Below the pieces are notes generated by a model that was not told the DNA's origin, did not search any database, and saw only the letters and a program-made list of their open reading frames with translations. The translations under genes were made by a program, and so were the position numbers. This document shows positions 17,850 through 26,457 of a DNA stretch of 64,000 bases, in pieces. Source of the DNA: Alkalimonas cellulosilytica (GTDB taxonomy: Bacteria > Pseudomonadota > Gammaproteobacteria > Enterobacterales > Alteromonadaceae). Numbering within the stretch: the first letter of the stretch is position 1; each line of letters opens with the position of its first letter. The stretch covers positions 62,001 to 126,000 of the forward strand of contig NZ_JAUHLI010000007.1 in the NCBI RefSeq assembly GCF_036325985.1, in the 5' to 3' direction.

Positions 17850-20800
17850 ATGATTACCTCGATATTGAAGTCGTTGCCTGCCGTTAAAAAAGCCGGCGAT
17901 CTGATCCACTGGGGCCAGCTGCTTGGTGCCGGCCTGCCATTGCTTATCAGCGAACAAGCCCAGCAACAGCCGGGCGTTTATCTGTTGGTAGTACCGGACA
18001 CTCCGACCGCGCTGCGGTTGGAGCAAGAACTCAAAGTCTTTGCCGGCACGGAATTGACCCTGCTGAGCTTGCCGGACTGGGAAACCCTGCCATACGATGT
18101 ATTTTCGCCGCATCAGGATATTATTTCGCAGCGGCTACGCACCCTGTATCAGCTGCCGCGCCAGCAACAGGCCATGGTAATCGTGCCCATCAGCACCTTG
18201 TTGCTGCGGGTCTGCAGCCCAAGCTACCTCAACCAGCACAGCCTGCTGGTGCAAACCGGTCAGCAGCTGGATTTGGTGCAGTTAAAACAGCAACTGACCG
18301 CCGTTGGCTACCGGGCGGTCGAGCAAGTGATGGAGCATGGTGAGTTTTCAGCGCGCGGCTCCTTGCTGGATCTCTACCCGATGGGCAGCGCTTTGCCCTA
18401 CCGCATCGACTTTTTTGACGATGAAATCGATGGCATCCGCTTGTTCGATCCGGACAGCCAGCGCACCTTAGATAAAGTCAGCCAGATTGAGCTGCTACCA
18501 GCCCATGAATTCCCTACTGATCAAGCCGCCATCGAGCGTTTTCGCAGTCAGTACCGCCAGCAGTTTACCGCCCGTACCGAGCCCGAGTCGCTGTACCAGC
18601 AAGTCAGTAAAGGCTTGTTTCCGGCTGGTATTGAGTATTATTTTCCACTCTTTAGTGAAGATACCGCCACCCTGTTCGATTATCTGCCGGCAGACACCAC
18701 CTGTTTGCTGCTCGGCGATTTACAGCACAGCGCCGATAAATTCTGGCGCGAACTGAGTAAACGCTACCACGACAGAGGGGTGGATCCCCTGCGGCCACTG
18801 CTGCCACCGGAGCAGCTGTATCAGCCAGCCGATCAGCTGTTTAGCCAGCTGAAACGCTTCGGCCGCATTAAGTTAACGCCGGCCTTTCTGCCAGCCAAAG
18901 CCGGCACCGACAACGCCCCTTGCCAGCTACTGCCGGACCTGAGCATAGCGCACCAACAGAAACAGCCACTGCAGCTATTAAAAGACTTTTTACTGACACT
19001 CAAGCAACAGCAAGGCCAGGCCCTGTTTTGTGTGGAAAGCGAAGGCCGGCGCGAAAGCCTGCTGCAACTGCTGAAAACCATTCACATCAGTCTGCCGCAG
19101 TTTGACAGCCTGGATGCCTTTGTTGCCAGCAAGCAGGATCTGGGCATTCTGGTGGGCCAGCTGGAACAGGGCGTGCTGCTGGAGCTGGCCAGACCGCTGG
19201 CGCTGATCAGTGAAAACGAATTGTTTGGCCAGAAAATCAGCCAGCGCCGGCGACAAAAACGCAGCCAGCAGGTCTCGGCAGATACCATTATCCGCAACCT
19301 GGCCGAGCTGAGCCCGGGCCAGCCGGTGGTGCATCTGCAGCACGGCATTGGCCGTTATCAGGGCTTGCAGGTGTTGGATGCCGGTGGCATCAGCGCGGAA
19401 TTTGTCACCATCGAATACGCCGGTGGCAGCAAGCTCTATGTCCCGGTCGCCTCCCTGCACCTGCTTAGCCGTTACAGTGGCTCTGAGCCCGAGCACGCCC
19501 CCTGGCACAAACTGGGCACCGATAGCTGGGAGCGGGCGCGTAAAAAAGCCGCGGAAAAAGTGCGGGATGTGGCGGCAGAGCTGCTGGATATCTATGCCCA
19601 GCGCGCACTGCAAACCGGCTATGCCTTTCAGCTCGATGCCGCCGAGTATGCCGCCTTTGCCGATAGCTTTCCATTTGAAGAAACCGCCGATCAGGTCGAT
19701 GCCATCGCCGCCGTGCTGAGCGATATGCAACAAGCCAAAGCCATGGACCGGTTGGTCTGTGGCGACGTTGGTTTTGGCAAAACCGAAGTAGCAATGCGGG
19801 CAGCTTTTGTCGCCGTGCACGACCGCCATCAGGTGGCCATTTTGGTACCGACCACCTTGCTGGCTCAGCAGCATTACGAGAACTTCCGTGATCGCTTCGC
19901 CAACTGGCCGGTGCGGGTGGAAGTGATCTCACGTTTTATCAGCCCGAAGCAACAGGCACAAATTCTGGCCGATGCCGCGGATGGCAAAGTCGATATCTTA
20001 ATCGGCACCCACAAACTGCTGCAGGATGATATTCGTTTTGCCAATCTGGGACTGTTGATTGTCGATGAAGAGCACCGTTTTGGCGTGAAACAAAAAGACA
20101 AAATCAAAGCACTGCGCGCCAATATCGATATTTTAACCCTGACCGCCACGCCAATACCGCGCACCTTAAATATGTCACTGTCCGGCATGCGGGACTTGTC
20201 CATTATCGCCACACCACCGGCCAAGCGGCTGGCGGTGAAAACCTTTGTCCGTGAGTTCGATGACACCCTGATCCGCGAAGCCGTGCTTCGGGAAATCATG
20301 CGTGGTGGCCAGGTGTACTTTTTGCACAACGATGTCGCCACCATCGAAAACATGGCCGAAGAGCTGGCAACACTGCTGCCTGAAGCCCGTATCGCTATTG
20401 CCCATGGCCAGATGCGCGAGCGGGAGCTGGAGCGCATTATGGCGGATTTTTACCACCAGCGTTTTAACCTGCTGCTGTGCTCCACCATCGTCGAGACCGG
20501 CATTGATGTGCCCACCGCCAACACCATGATCATCAACCGGGCCGATAAATTTGGCCTGGCGCAATTGCACCAGCTGCGCGGTCGGGTTGGCCGTTCACAC
20601 CACCAGGCCTACACCTACCTGCTGACCCCGCCGGTGAAGCGCTTAACACCAGATGCGGTTAAACGGCTGGAAGCCATCGCCAGCCTGGAAGACCTGGGTG
20701 CCGGCTTTACCCTGGCCACCCACGATCTGGAAATCCGTGGTGCCGGTGAACTGCTCGGCAGCGAGCAAAGCGGCCAGATTGAGTCGGTTGGTTTTAATCT

Positions 20801-21344
20801 GTACATGGATATGTTGGAGCAAGCGGTCGAGGCACTGAAAAATGGCAAGGAGCCATCGCTGGATCAACTGCTCAGCCAGCAAAGCGAAATCGAGCTACGC
20901 ATCCCGGCCCTGTTGCCGGAAGACTACATTCCGGATGTCAGCATGCGGTTGTCCTTTTATAAAAAGCTGGCTTCGGCCAAAAACGAGCGCGAACTCGATG
21001 AAGTTCAGGTCGAGTTAATTGATCGTTTTGGATTATTACCCGATGCCAGCAAAAACCTGGTGGCACTCTCGACCTTTAAGCTTCAAGCCCAGGCACTTGG
21101 CATCAAACGCATTGAAGCCAGCGCCAAAGGCGGTATAGTAGAGTTTATGGAGCAAACCAGGGTTGCACCGGCTTACATTATTGAGTTGATTCAAACCAAA
21201 AGCCGCGAATTTAAACTGGAAGGTGGCCAAAAGCTGCGCTTTAGCAGTGAGCTGACCGATAGCCAGGCCAGGCTCAATTACATCCAGCAATTGCTGGCGA
21301 ATTTTGCCGGGGCTAGCCCTTCTTACCAAACGGAGCATGCATGA
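17850..21344 (+). CDS. mfd: Transcription-repair coupling factor Mfd
   Basis: Displaces RNA polymerase stalled at DNA lesions and recruits UvrA. The 1164-residue length is standard. N-terminal UvrB-like modules contain EQVMEHGEFSARGSLLDLYP. The RNA-polymerase-interaction domain (VVHLQHGIGRYQGLQ, about 490) is followed by the SF2 translocase with Walker A CGDVGFGKTEVAMRAA (about 636), DEEH box (about 736) and TATPIPRTLNMSLSGMRDLS, then helicase motif VI GRVGRS and the C-terminal TRCF domain. It overlaps csiV by 4 bp (ATGA). Confidence 0.97.
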   Translation: MITSILKSLPAVKKAGDLIHWGQLLGAGLPLLISEQAQQQPGVYLLVVPDTPTALRLEQELKVFAGTELTLLSLPDWETLPYDVFSPHQDIISQRLRTLYQLPRQQQAMVIVPISTLLLRVCSPSYLNQHSLLVQTGQQLDLVQLKQQLTAVGYRAVEQVMEHGEFSARGSLLDLYPMGSALPYRIDFFDDEIDGIRLFDPDSQRTLDKVSQIELLPAHEFPTDQAAIERFRSQYRQQFTARTEPESLYQQVSKGLFPAGIEYYFPLFSEDTATLFDYLPADTTCLLLGDLQHSADKFWRELSKRYHDRGVDPLRPLLPPEQLYQPADQLFSQLKRFGRIKLTPAFLPAKAGTDNAPCQLLPDLSIAHQQKQPLQLLKDFLLTLKQQQGQALFCVESEGRRESLLQLLKTIHISLPQFDSLDAFVASKQDLGILVGQLEQGVLLELARPLALISENELFGQKISQRRRQKRSQQVSADTIIRNLAELSPGQPVVHLQHGIGRYQGLQVLDAGGISAEFVTIEYAGGSKLYVPVASLHLLSRYSGSEPEHAPWHKLGTDSWERARKKAAEKVRDVAAELLDIYAQRALQTGYAFQLDAAEYAAFADSFPFEETADQVDAIAAVLSDMQQAKAMDRLVCGDVGFGKTEVAMRAAFVAVHDRHQVAILVPTTLLAQQHYENFRDRFANWPVRVEVISRFISPKQQAQILADAADGKVDILIGTHKLLQDDIRFANLGLLIVDEEHRFGVKQKDKIKALRANIDILTLTATPIPRTLNMSLSGMRDLSIIATPPAKRLAVKTFVREFDDTLIREAVLREIMRGGQVYFLHNDVATIENMAEELATLLPEARIAIAHGQMRERELERIMADFYHQRFNLLLCSTIVETGIDVPTANTMIINRADKFGLAQLHQLRGRVGRSHHQAYTYLLTPPVKRLTPDAVKRLEAIASLEDLGAGFTLATHDLEIRGAGELLGSEQSGQIESVGFNLYMDMLEQAVEALKNGKEPSLDQLLSQQSEIELRIPALLPEDYIPDVSMRLSFYKKLASAKNERELDEVQVELIDRFGLLPDASKNLVALSTFKLQAQALGIKRIEASAKGGIVEFMEQTRVAPAYIIELIQTKSREFKLEGGQKLRFSSELTDSQARLNYIQQLLANFAGASPSYQTEHA

Positions 21345-22411
21345 AACGGATCGGATTAGTCAGCGTCATCGTCAGCCTGTGTTTGCTTAAACCGCTGCTT
21401 GCCACAGAAATTGCCCCAGAGCGCGTTGCAGGTGGGGATCGCTGGTTCGAAGTTGAATTTGTATTGTTTCAGCGCACCCCGGATGCCGGTCTGATTGAGT
21501 CTTTTGACAGCAGTCCTAAAGCCGCCAAACCGGCTCGTTTTTTTGATGTACTCAAGCCTTTTTACCAGCCGGATATCCGGCCACTGCTGGGCCAGCTGGA
21601 GCTGTGCCAAAGCAGTGAGCCACAGCCAGTATCGCAGCAAGCTGAACCAGATCTGGCCGATTACCTGCCACGCTTTCGCTGGCCACACCACAATGCACTC
21701 TGTGTGTTTGAACCCCAGCCCAAGCTTTGGCAACAGCCGCTGTTTGCGAGGCCAGTGGTGATTGATACCCTGCCCATGCCAAGGGCACTGGCACTGACCC
21801 CATCTGGCCAGCGTCAGCACCGCAACGTTCCCTATTTACTGGCCGCCGAGGAATTGCAATTTGGCGAACTCATTCAGCGTTTGCGCCGTCAGGGGGATGT
21901 GCAGTTATTGCTGCATGCCGGCTACCGGCAAGCACCAGTTACTGAGCGGCGCAGTATTCCAAGCCGCTGGTATGCTGGCCGGGATTTACGCCCTCAAACC
22001 ACGGCAGCAGAGCCATTAGCATGGGATCATCAGGCCAGGCCTGGACAAATCAGCTTGCTGCAGCCCAATCTGCTGCAACGCATAGAGCAGCGTTACCAGA
22101 CGCTTACTACCGACACGGTCGATAGTGACGAGCACAGCCTGCTGATCGATCTGACCACGCTCAATGAACAGCAAAGCAGCGAGCCCTGGTGGCAACTCGA
22201 TGGCTTTATCCGGCTGCATTTGGATCATTACCTGTTTGTGAATACCGATTTTGTGCTCAGTACTAAGGTCACAGAGCAACAACTGTTACCGCACCGAATC
22301 CAATTCAGCCGCAGGGTGATCAGCGGTGAAATGCATTACATCGACCACCCTAAGCTGGGTATGATTCTGCAAATACGGCGTTATCAGCCTCCAACAATCG
22401 AAGATCAATAG
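21341..22411 (+). CDS. csiV: CsiV family periplasmic protein
   Basis: 356 residues with an N-terminal signal peptide (LVSVIVSLCLLKPLLA) and then RWFEVEFVLFQR, the characteristic start of the CsiV family. In Vibrio cholerae CsiV is a peptidoglycan-binding protein needed for LpoA/PBP1A activity and for resistance to D-amino acids. Position directly after mfd, with a 4-bp overlap, is the conserved location. A C-terminal beta-rich part ends with FSRRVISGEMHYIDHPKLGM. Confidence 0.85.
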   Translation: MKRIGLVSVIVSLCLLKPLLATEIAPERVAGGDRWFEVEFVLFQRTPDAGLIESFDSSPKAAKPARFFDVLKPFYQPDIRPLLGQLELCQSSEPQPVSQQAEPDLADYLPRFRWPHHNALCVFEPQPKLWQQPLFARPVVIDTLPMPRALALTPSGQRQHRNVPYLLAAEELQFGELIQRLRRQGDVQLLLHAGYRQAPVTERRSIPSRWYAGRDLRPQTTAAEPLAWDHQARPGQISLLQPNLLQRIEQRYQTLTTDTVDSDEHSLLIDLTTLNEQQSSEPWWQLDGFIRLHLDHYLFVNTDFVLSTKVTEQQLLPHRIQFSRRVISGEMHYIDHPKLGMILQIRRYQPPTIEDQ

Positions 22412-22557
22412 CTCAAAATTCAAGCGGACCCAGATTGACAACTGATTTACTTTAAGATAACCTTCACGGCGTAACAAAACGTCACATTTTTGGTCTTACA
22501 TTACTTTTTCTTGCCCTCTAGAATGAATGGACTTTTGAAAGTAACACTGGATGAAGC

Positions 22558-22857
22558 ATGGAGCCACTAGAGTCACAACCTCAATTTTCTGCCTGGCAAA
22601 TCGTGATCCTGTTGTTGCTGCTGTTGATGACGACGGTCGGACAGTCCATTTTGAGCTGGTTATTTCCAGGCATGCAGCAGCTTTTAAACAACGGCATCAT
22701 GCAAGTACTTGTGCCATTATCCTGTCTTGGACTGGTCGTTATTTTGTTTGAGCAATGGGGCGTGATTAAGCTCAAACCTAACCTGATAAACTCCGGCCTG
22801 ACCTTACCCTTACTGGCAAGTTTCGCGCTGTTGTACCCACTGCTTTCCTATTTTTAA
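22558..22857 (+). CDS. Small hypothetical membrane protein
   Basis: 99 residues with three likely membrane segments (about 16-38, 49-65 and 80-97) and short polar links. I do not recognise the family. The ATG at 22558 has no clear Shine-Dalgarno; a possible -10 box, TAGAAT, lies at 22519-22524 with a weak -35 before it. It stands alone between csiV and the GTPase gene on the same strand. Coding status is supported by the coherent hydrophobic pattern only. Confidence 0.5.
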   Translation: MEPLESQPQFSAWQIVILLLLLLMTTVGQSILSWLFPGMQQLLNNGIMQVLVPLSCLGLVVILFEQWGVIKLKPNLINSGLTLPLLASFALLYPLLSYF

Positions 22858-22959
22858 ACTTTTTAGCGCTTTTGTTGCTGCCAGGACCCAGCTTGGTTTT
22901 GCCGGCTCACTATATCCAGTATACTGAATCATCCTGTTTTCTAGCGAACTCATCCTGCT

Positions 22960-23895
22960 ATGTCGATTAATTGGTTCCCGGGCCATATGCACAAAGCCCG
23001 TAAAGAAATCGCCGAGGTCATGCCTCAGGTCGATATCATCATTGAAATGCTGGACGCGCGCATCCCCTACTCCAGTGAAAACCCTTTGGTCAGCCAGCTA
23101 CGCAAAGATACACCTTGTATCAAGGTGCTGAATAAAGCAGACCTGGCCGATCCCAGCCGCACCGAGCTGTGGGTACAACATCTGGAGCAAGAGCGCGGTA
23201 TTCGTGCCCTGCCAACCAACCAGCAGGAACCTCAGGCCATTAAGCGCTTGCTGGATTTGTGCGAACAACTCTTGCCGGAACGTAATCTGGCTTTAAAAGG
23301 GGCCCGCGCCATGATCATGGGCATTCCGAATGTGGGTAAATCAACCTTTATCAATATTCTGGCCGGCCGCACCATCGCCAAAACCGGCAACGAGGCCGGC
23401 GTCACCAAAAGCCAGCAACGCATCAAGCTGGAGCAAAACGTGGTTCTGACCGATACTCCGGGCTTCCTGTGGCCTAAACTGAGCCCGGCCAGCTGTGGCT
23501 ATCGGCTGGCCATTACCGGTGCCATCAAAGATACCGCTTTTGACTACGCAGATATCGCGCTGTTTGCTGCCGATTTTTTGTTGGAGCATTACCCACAGGC
23601 GCTCAGGCAGCGCTATGCACTCGATGAATTACCGCAGCAAGGCCTGGAACTAATGGATTGCATCGGTGCCAAACGAGGCTGTATGCGCAAAGGTGGCGTG
23701 GTTGACTTGCAAAAAGCCGGCACTATTTTGATTGGTGACTTGCGCACCGGTCAGCTCGGCCCGCTGACCCTGGAAACACCGGGCATGATTGCCGAAGAAT
23801 GCCAACTAGCAGAACAGGAAGCGGCAGCCAAAGCCAAAGAGAAAGCGGAGCGCGAAAAAATACGCCAACAACGCGCTAAGAAGAAGTATCGCTAA
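22960..23895 (+). CDS. YlqF/RbgA-type circularly permuted ribosome-biogenesis GTPase
   Basis: 311 residues with the permuted order of G motifs: G4 LNKADLAD (about 57), then G1 GIPNVGKSTFIN (about 120) and G3 DTPGFLWP. The start INWFPGHMHKARKEI is the family signature. B. subtilis RbgA assists late 50S subunit assembly, and gammaproteobacterial members are assumed similar. The C-terminal tail is a charged helix rich in Lys, Glu and Ala that could bind RNA. It precedes the polysaccharide genes by 12 bp, probably fortuitously. Confidence 0.9.
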   Translation: MSINWFPGHMHKARKEIAEVMPQVDIIIEMLDARIPYSSENPLVSQLRKDTPCIKVLNKADLADPSRTELWVQHLEQERGIRALPTNQQEPQAIKRLLDLCEQLLPERNLALKGARAMIMGIPNVGKSTFINILAGRTIAKTGNEAGVTKSQQRIKLEQNVVLTDTPGFLWPKLSPASCGYRLAITGAIKDTAFDYADIALFAADFLLEHYPQALRQRYALDELPQQGLELMDCIGAKRGCMRKGGVVDLQKAGTILIGDLRTGQLGPLTLETPGMIAEECQLAEQEAAAKAKEKAEREKIRQQRAKKKYR

Positions 23896-23907
23896 TAACC
23901 AGAGGCC

Positions 23908-25254
23908 ATGCCTTTTATTATGCTCGCCAAATTAACCAAACTGCTAAAAGCCCGCGCTGTGGTGATGCTGGCCGATAAGATGGTCAAGCTACTGGCCGGC
24001 GCCGTGCTGACCATTTTACTGGCTCGCATACTGGGTGCTGCAGAGCTCGGTATCTTTGCCATTGTGATGGCCTGGAGTGCCTTCCTGGTGCCGATCGGCA
24101 GCATGGGGCTGAATAACATCGTGGTACGGCGCATGCAGCAGCAGCCCAACAGCGATGCTGCCATGTCTCTGCTTTATACTGCCGTGGCATTGAGGCTTAC
24201 CACGGCTTTGTTGGCAGCGCTGCTGGCCCTTGGTCTGTTCTGGTGGTTTTACCCCGAGCTGATGCAGGGCCATACCGGCATCGCCATCCCCATGCTGTTT
24301 GTGTTGCAAAGCTTTTTTGGCTTGCTGCTGTTTGAATTTTATCTGCACTATCAGGGGACGTTTCGCAGCCTGGCTCTGGTCAAAATTGCCATTACCTGCC
24401 TGAGCTTTGCCGCCAAATTACTGTTATTGCTCAGCGGCTTTGGCATCGCCAGCTTGCTCTGGATAACCGCGGTGGAGTTTTTAGTGGTCGGCCTCAGCCA
24501 GTATTGGCTTTATCGTCGTAAACAGCAGCCCTGGCAGCAGAGTGAACCATTATGGCCAGGCTTTTCCTGGCGCTATGTGCGCTTAGAGCAAGCCAAAGCC
24601 CTGCTTAAACGCTCCAGTTGGCTCTGGTTGTCCGGCATTGTCTCGGTGATTTATCTGAAGATTGATCTGGTGATGCTCGGCGCTATGGCGGGTGCGGAAC
24701 AAGCAGGCCTTTATGCAGCAGCCAGCCGTTTATCCGAACTTTGGTATGTGTTTCCTGCCACCTTAGCGGCCCGCTACTATCCAGACATGCTCAAAGCCTA
24801 TCAACACAGCTGGCCACACTATTTAGCACGATTGCGCCGCTTTGCCGGTTTGTTTCTGAGCGCAGCTCTGGTGATCGCTGTAGTGATGACCCTGGCGGCC
24901 AGCTGGCTGGTACCTCTACTGTTTGGCAAAGACTTTGCGCCAGCTGTGGCCGTGTTGCAAATTCATATTTGGGCCGGTTGTTTTATCTTTGTGCGCTACC
25001 TGATCAGTCAGCATTTGGTGATCACCGAGCAAGAATCACTCTCCTTGCTAAGCCACGGTATTGCCGCTCTGCTGAATGTCGGATTGAACTGGTGGTTGAT
25101 CCCCATTATGGGCATTCAGGGCGCTGCCTGGGCCACACTGATCGCCTATGCCTATGCTTCATTTTTCTTTTTGTTTTTTTCCGCCACCACACGCAAGCAG
25201 CTGTGGCAGCTGCTACGGCTAAAAGCGGTGTCCGCGCCTAAGGAATCCAAATGA
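23908..25254 (+). CDS. Wzx-like oligosaccharide flippase
   Basis: 448 residues with about 12-14 membrane segments of the MATE/MOP polysaccharide transport superfamily. The N-terminal LARILGAAELGIFAIVMAW and AARYYPDMLKAY are typical of Wzx proteins. It should move lipid-linked oligosaccharide across the inner membrane. Alternative ATG at 23920. It overlaps the pyruvyl transferase gene by 4 bp (ATGA), suggesting that the two act on the same glycan. No Wzy polymerase is visible in the window. Confidence 0.85.
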   Translation: MPFIMLAKLTKLLKARAVVMLADKMVKLLAGAVLTILLARILGAAELGIFAIVMAWSAFLVPIGSMGLNNIVVRRMQQQPNSDAAMSLLYTAVALRLTTALLAALLALGLFWWFYPELMQGHTGIAIPMLFVLQSFFGLLLFEFYLHYQGTFRSLALVKIAITCLSFAAKLLLLLSGFGIASLLWITAVEFLVVGLSQYWLYRRKQQPWQQSEPLWPGFSWRYVRLEQAKALLKRSSWLWLSGIVSVIYLKIDLVMLGAMAGAEQAGLYAAASRLSELWYVFPATLAARYYPDMLKAYQHSWPHYLARLRRFAGLFLSAALVIAVVMTLAASWLVPLLFGKDFAPAVAVLQIHIWAGCFIFVRYLISQHLVITEQESLSLLSHGIAALLNVGLNWWLIPIMGIQGAAWATLIAYAYASFFFLFFSATTRKQLWQLLRLKAVSAPKESK

Positions 25255-26411
25255 GTCAAAAACCTTATCGTATTGAAATCAAAGGGGTGCAGTTTCGCAA
25301 TAAAGGGGCTTACCTGATGTTGCTGGCCTGCCTGCAGGGTTTACAGCCGGTGAGAAACAGCGAGTTGGTGCTCTCACCAGGCCCGAACCTGCCCTACCCG
25401 GAGCGGGCGCGGCTTGGTGCCTGGCAGAAATTATCTTTTCGACGCAAATCGGTTGATCTGACCGACTGGATCAGCCGCTTACCCAGCCCGCTGATCCGGT
25501 TGCTCAATCGCTATGGCATGGTGACAGAGCGCCAGGTGGATGCAGTGCTTGAAGCAAGCGGCTTTGCCTATGGCGACCAATGGCCTCTGCAATTTCTGCA
25601 AAACACCGCCCGTGAAGTGGAGCGTTTTGCCAAAGCAGGCAAGCCGTTCATTTTTATGCCGCAGGCTTTTGGTCCTTTTGAAAGCCAGGCCAGCAAAGCT
25701 GCCATGCGGCAGATTATTCAACACGCCCGACTGATCTTTGTCCGCGATGCCATCTCGAAGCAGCACCTGGAATCCTGCGTATCTCCTTTGCCAGCTCATG
25801 TGATCCAATCACCAGATTTTACCATTGGTTTAAGCCCCGAAGCTTTACCACAAGCAGCTGCCCCCTATGCTGCACTAATCCCAAACAACAAAGTGATTTC
25901 ACCTTTCCATCATGCTAATGCTGAACAGCTTAAGGATGATTACCTGGCTGCCTTTGTGCAGGCAGCAAACCAACTCTATCAAACAGGGTATCAGGTAAAA
26001 CTAGTCAATCATGAAGGCAAAGAAGACGCCGAGTTGTGTCAGCATATTCAGGCAAGGGCAACACATGCCGAAGTTGTTGAGATGGAAGATCCGCTAGCCG
26101 TAAAAGCCTATATAGGCGGAGCCAGTCTGGTAGTCAGCTCACGGTTTCACGGTGCCATTAATGCACTCAGTCAGGGCGTCCCTTGCATCGCCACCAGCTG
26201 GAGCCATAAATACCGCCAGATGATGCAGGACTTTGGCATGGAAGACTACTGCATTGAGGCACTCACACCGGAAAGCCTGTTGCAAAATCTGACACAGCTT
26301 ATTGAAAATCAGCAAAGCATCACTACAAAGCTTCAGACTGCTAAAGAAACACTACACCATCAAAACCAACAAATGTGGCAGCACATTTATCAGCAGTTAC
26401 CAATCAAATAA
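25251..26411 (+). CDS. Polysaccharide pyruvyl transferase family protein
   Basis: 386 residues of the CsaB/WcaK-type family, which transfer pyruvate from phosphoenolpyruvate to a sugar as a ketal. Family features: N-terminal IEIKGVQFRNKGAYLMLLA, central FIFMPQAFGPFES, VRDAISKQHLE, and LVVSSRFHGAINALSQGVP with the conserved SRFHG. It is coupled to the flippase upstream and is followed by a REP-like palindrome and the convergent gfcD homologue. The acceptor sugar cannot be read from sequence. Confidence 0.88.
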   Translation: MSQKPYRIEIKGVQFRNKGAYLMLLACLQGLQPVRNSELVLSPGPNLPYPERARLGAWQKLSFRRKSVDLTDWISRLPSPLIRLLNRYGMVTERQVDAVLEASGFAYGDQWPLQFLQNTAREVERFAKAGKPFIFMPQAFGPFESQASKAAMRQIIQHARLIFVRDAISKQHLESCVSPLPAHVIQSPDFTIGLSPEALPQAAAPYAALIPNNKVISPFHHANAEQLKDDYLAAFVQAANQLYQTGYQVKLVNHEGKEDAELCQHIQARATHAEVVEMEDPLAVKAYIGGASLVVSSRFHGAINALSQGVPCIATSWSHKYRQMMQDFGMEDYCIEALTPESLLQNLTQLIENQQSITTKLQTAKETLHHQNQQMWQHIYQQLPIK

Positions 26412-26444
26412 TTAGCGCCCGCCTTTCAGGACGGAGACTAGTAG
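26412..26444. repeat. REP-like palindrome, family 1, copy 2
   Basis: A diverged copy of the 30-bp palindrome, with core CGCCTTTCAGGACGG, in the convergent gap between the pyruvyl transferase and gfcD homologue genes. Orientation is opposite to copies 1 and 4. The arms are less well matched than in the other copies. Confidence 0.65.
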
Positions 26445-26457
26445 TAACTGCTGTAAA

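Noticed and set aside
17169..18113. 314-codon minus-strand frame opposite agmatine deiminase and mfd
   Set aside because: Spans the junction of two well-supported genes on the other strand and has a Gln/Gly/Arg-rich shadow composition.
18990..19874. 294-codon minus-strand frame opposite mfd
   Set aside because: Antisense to the conserved core of Mfd, with no recognisable domain.
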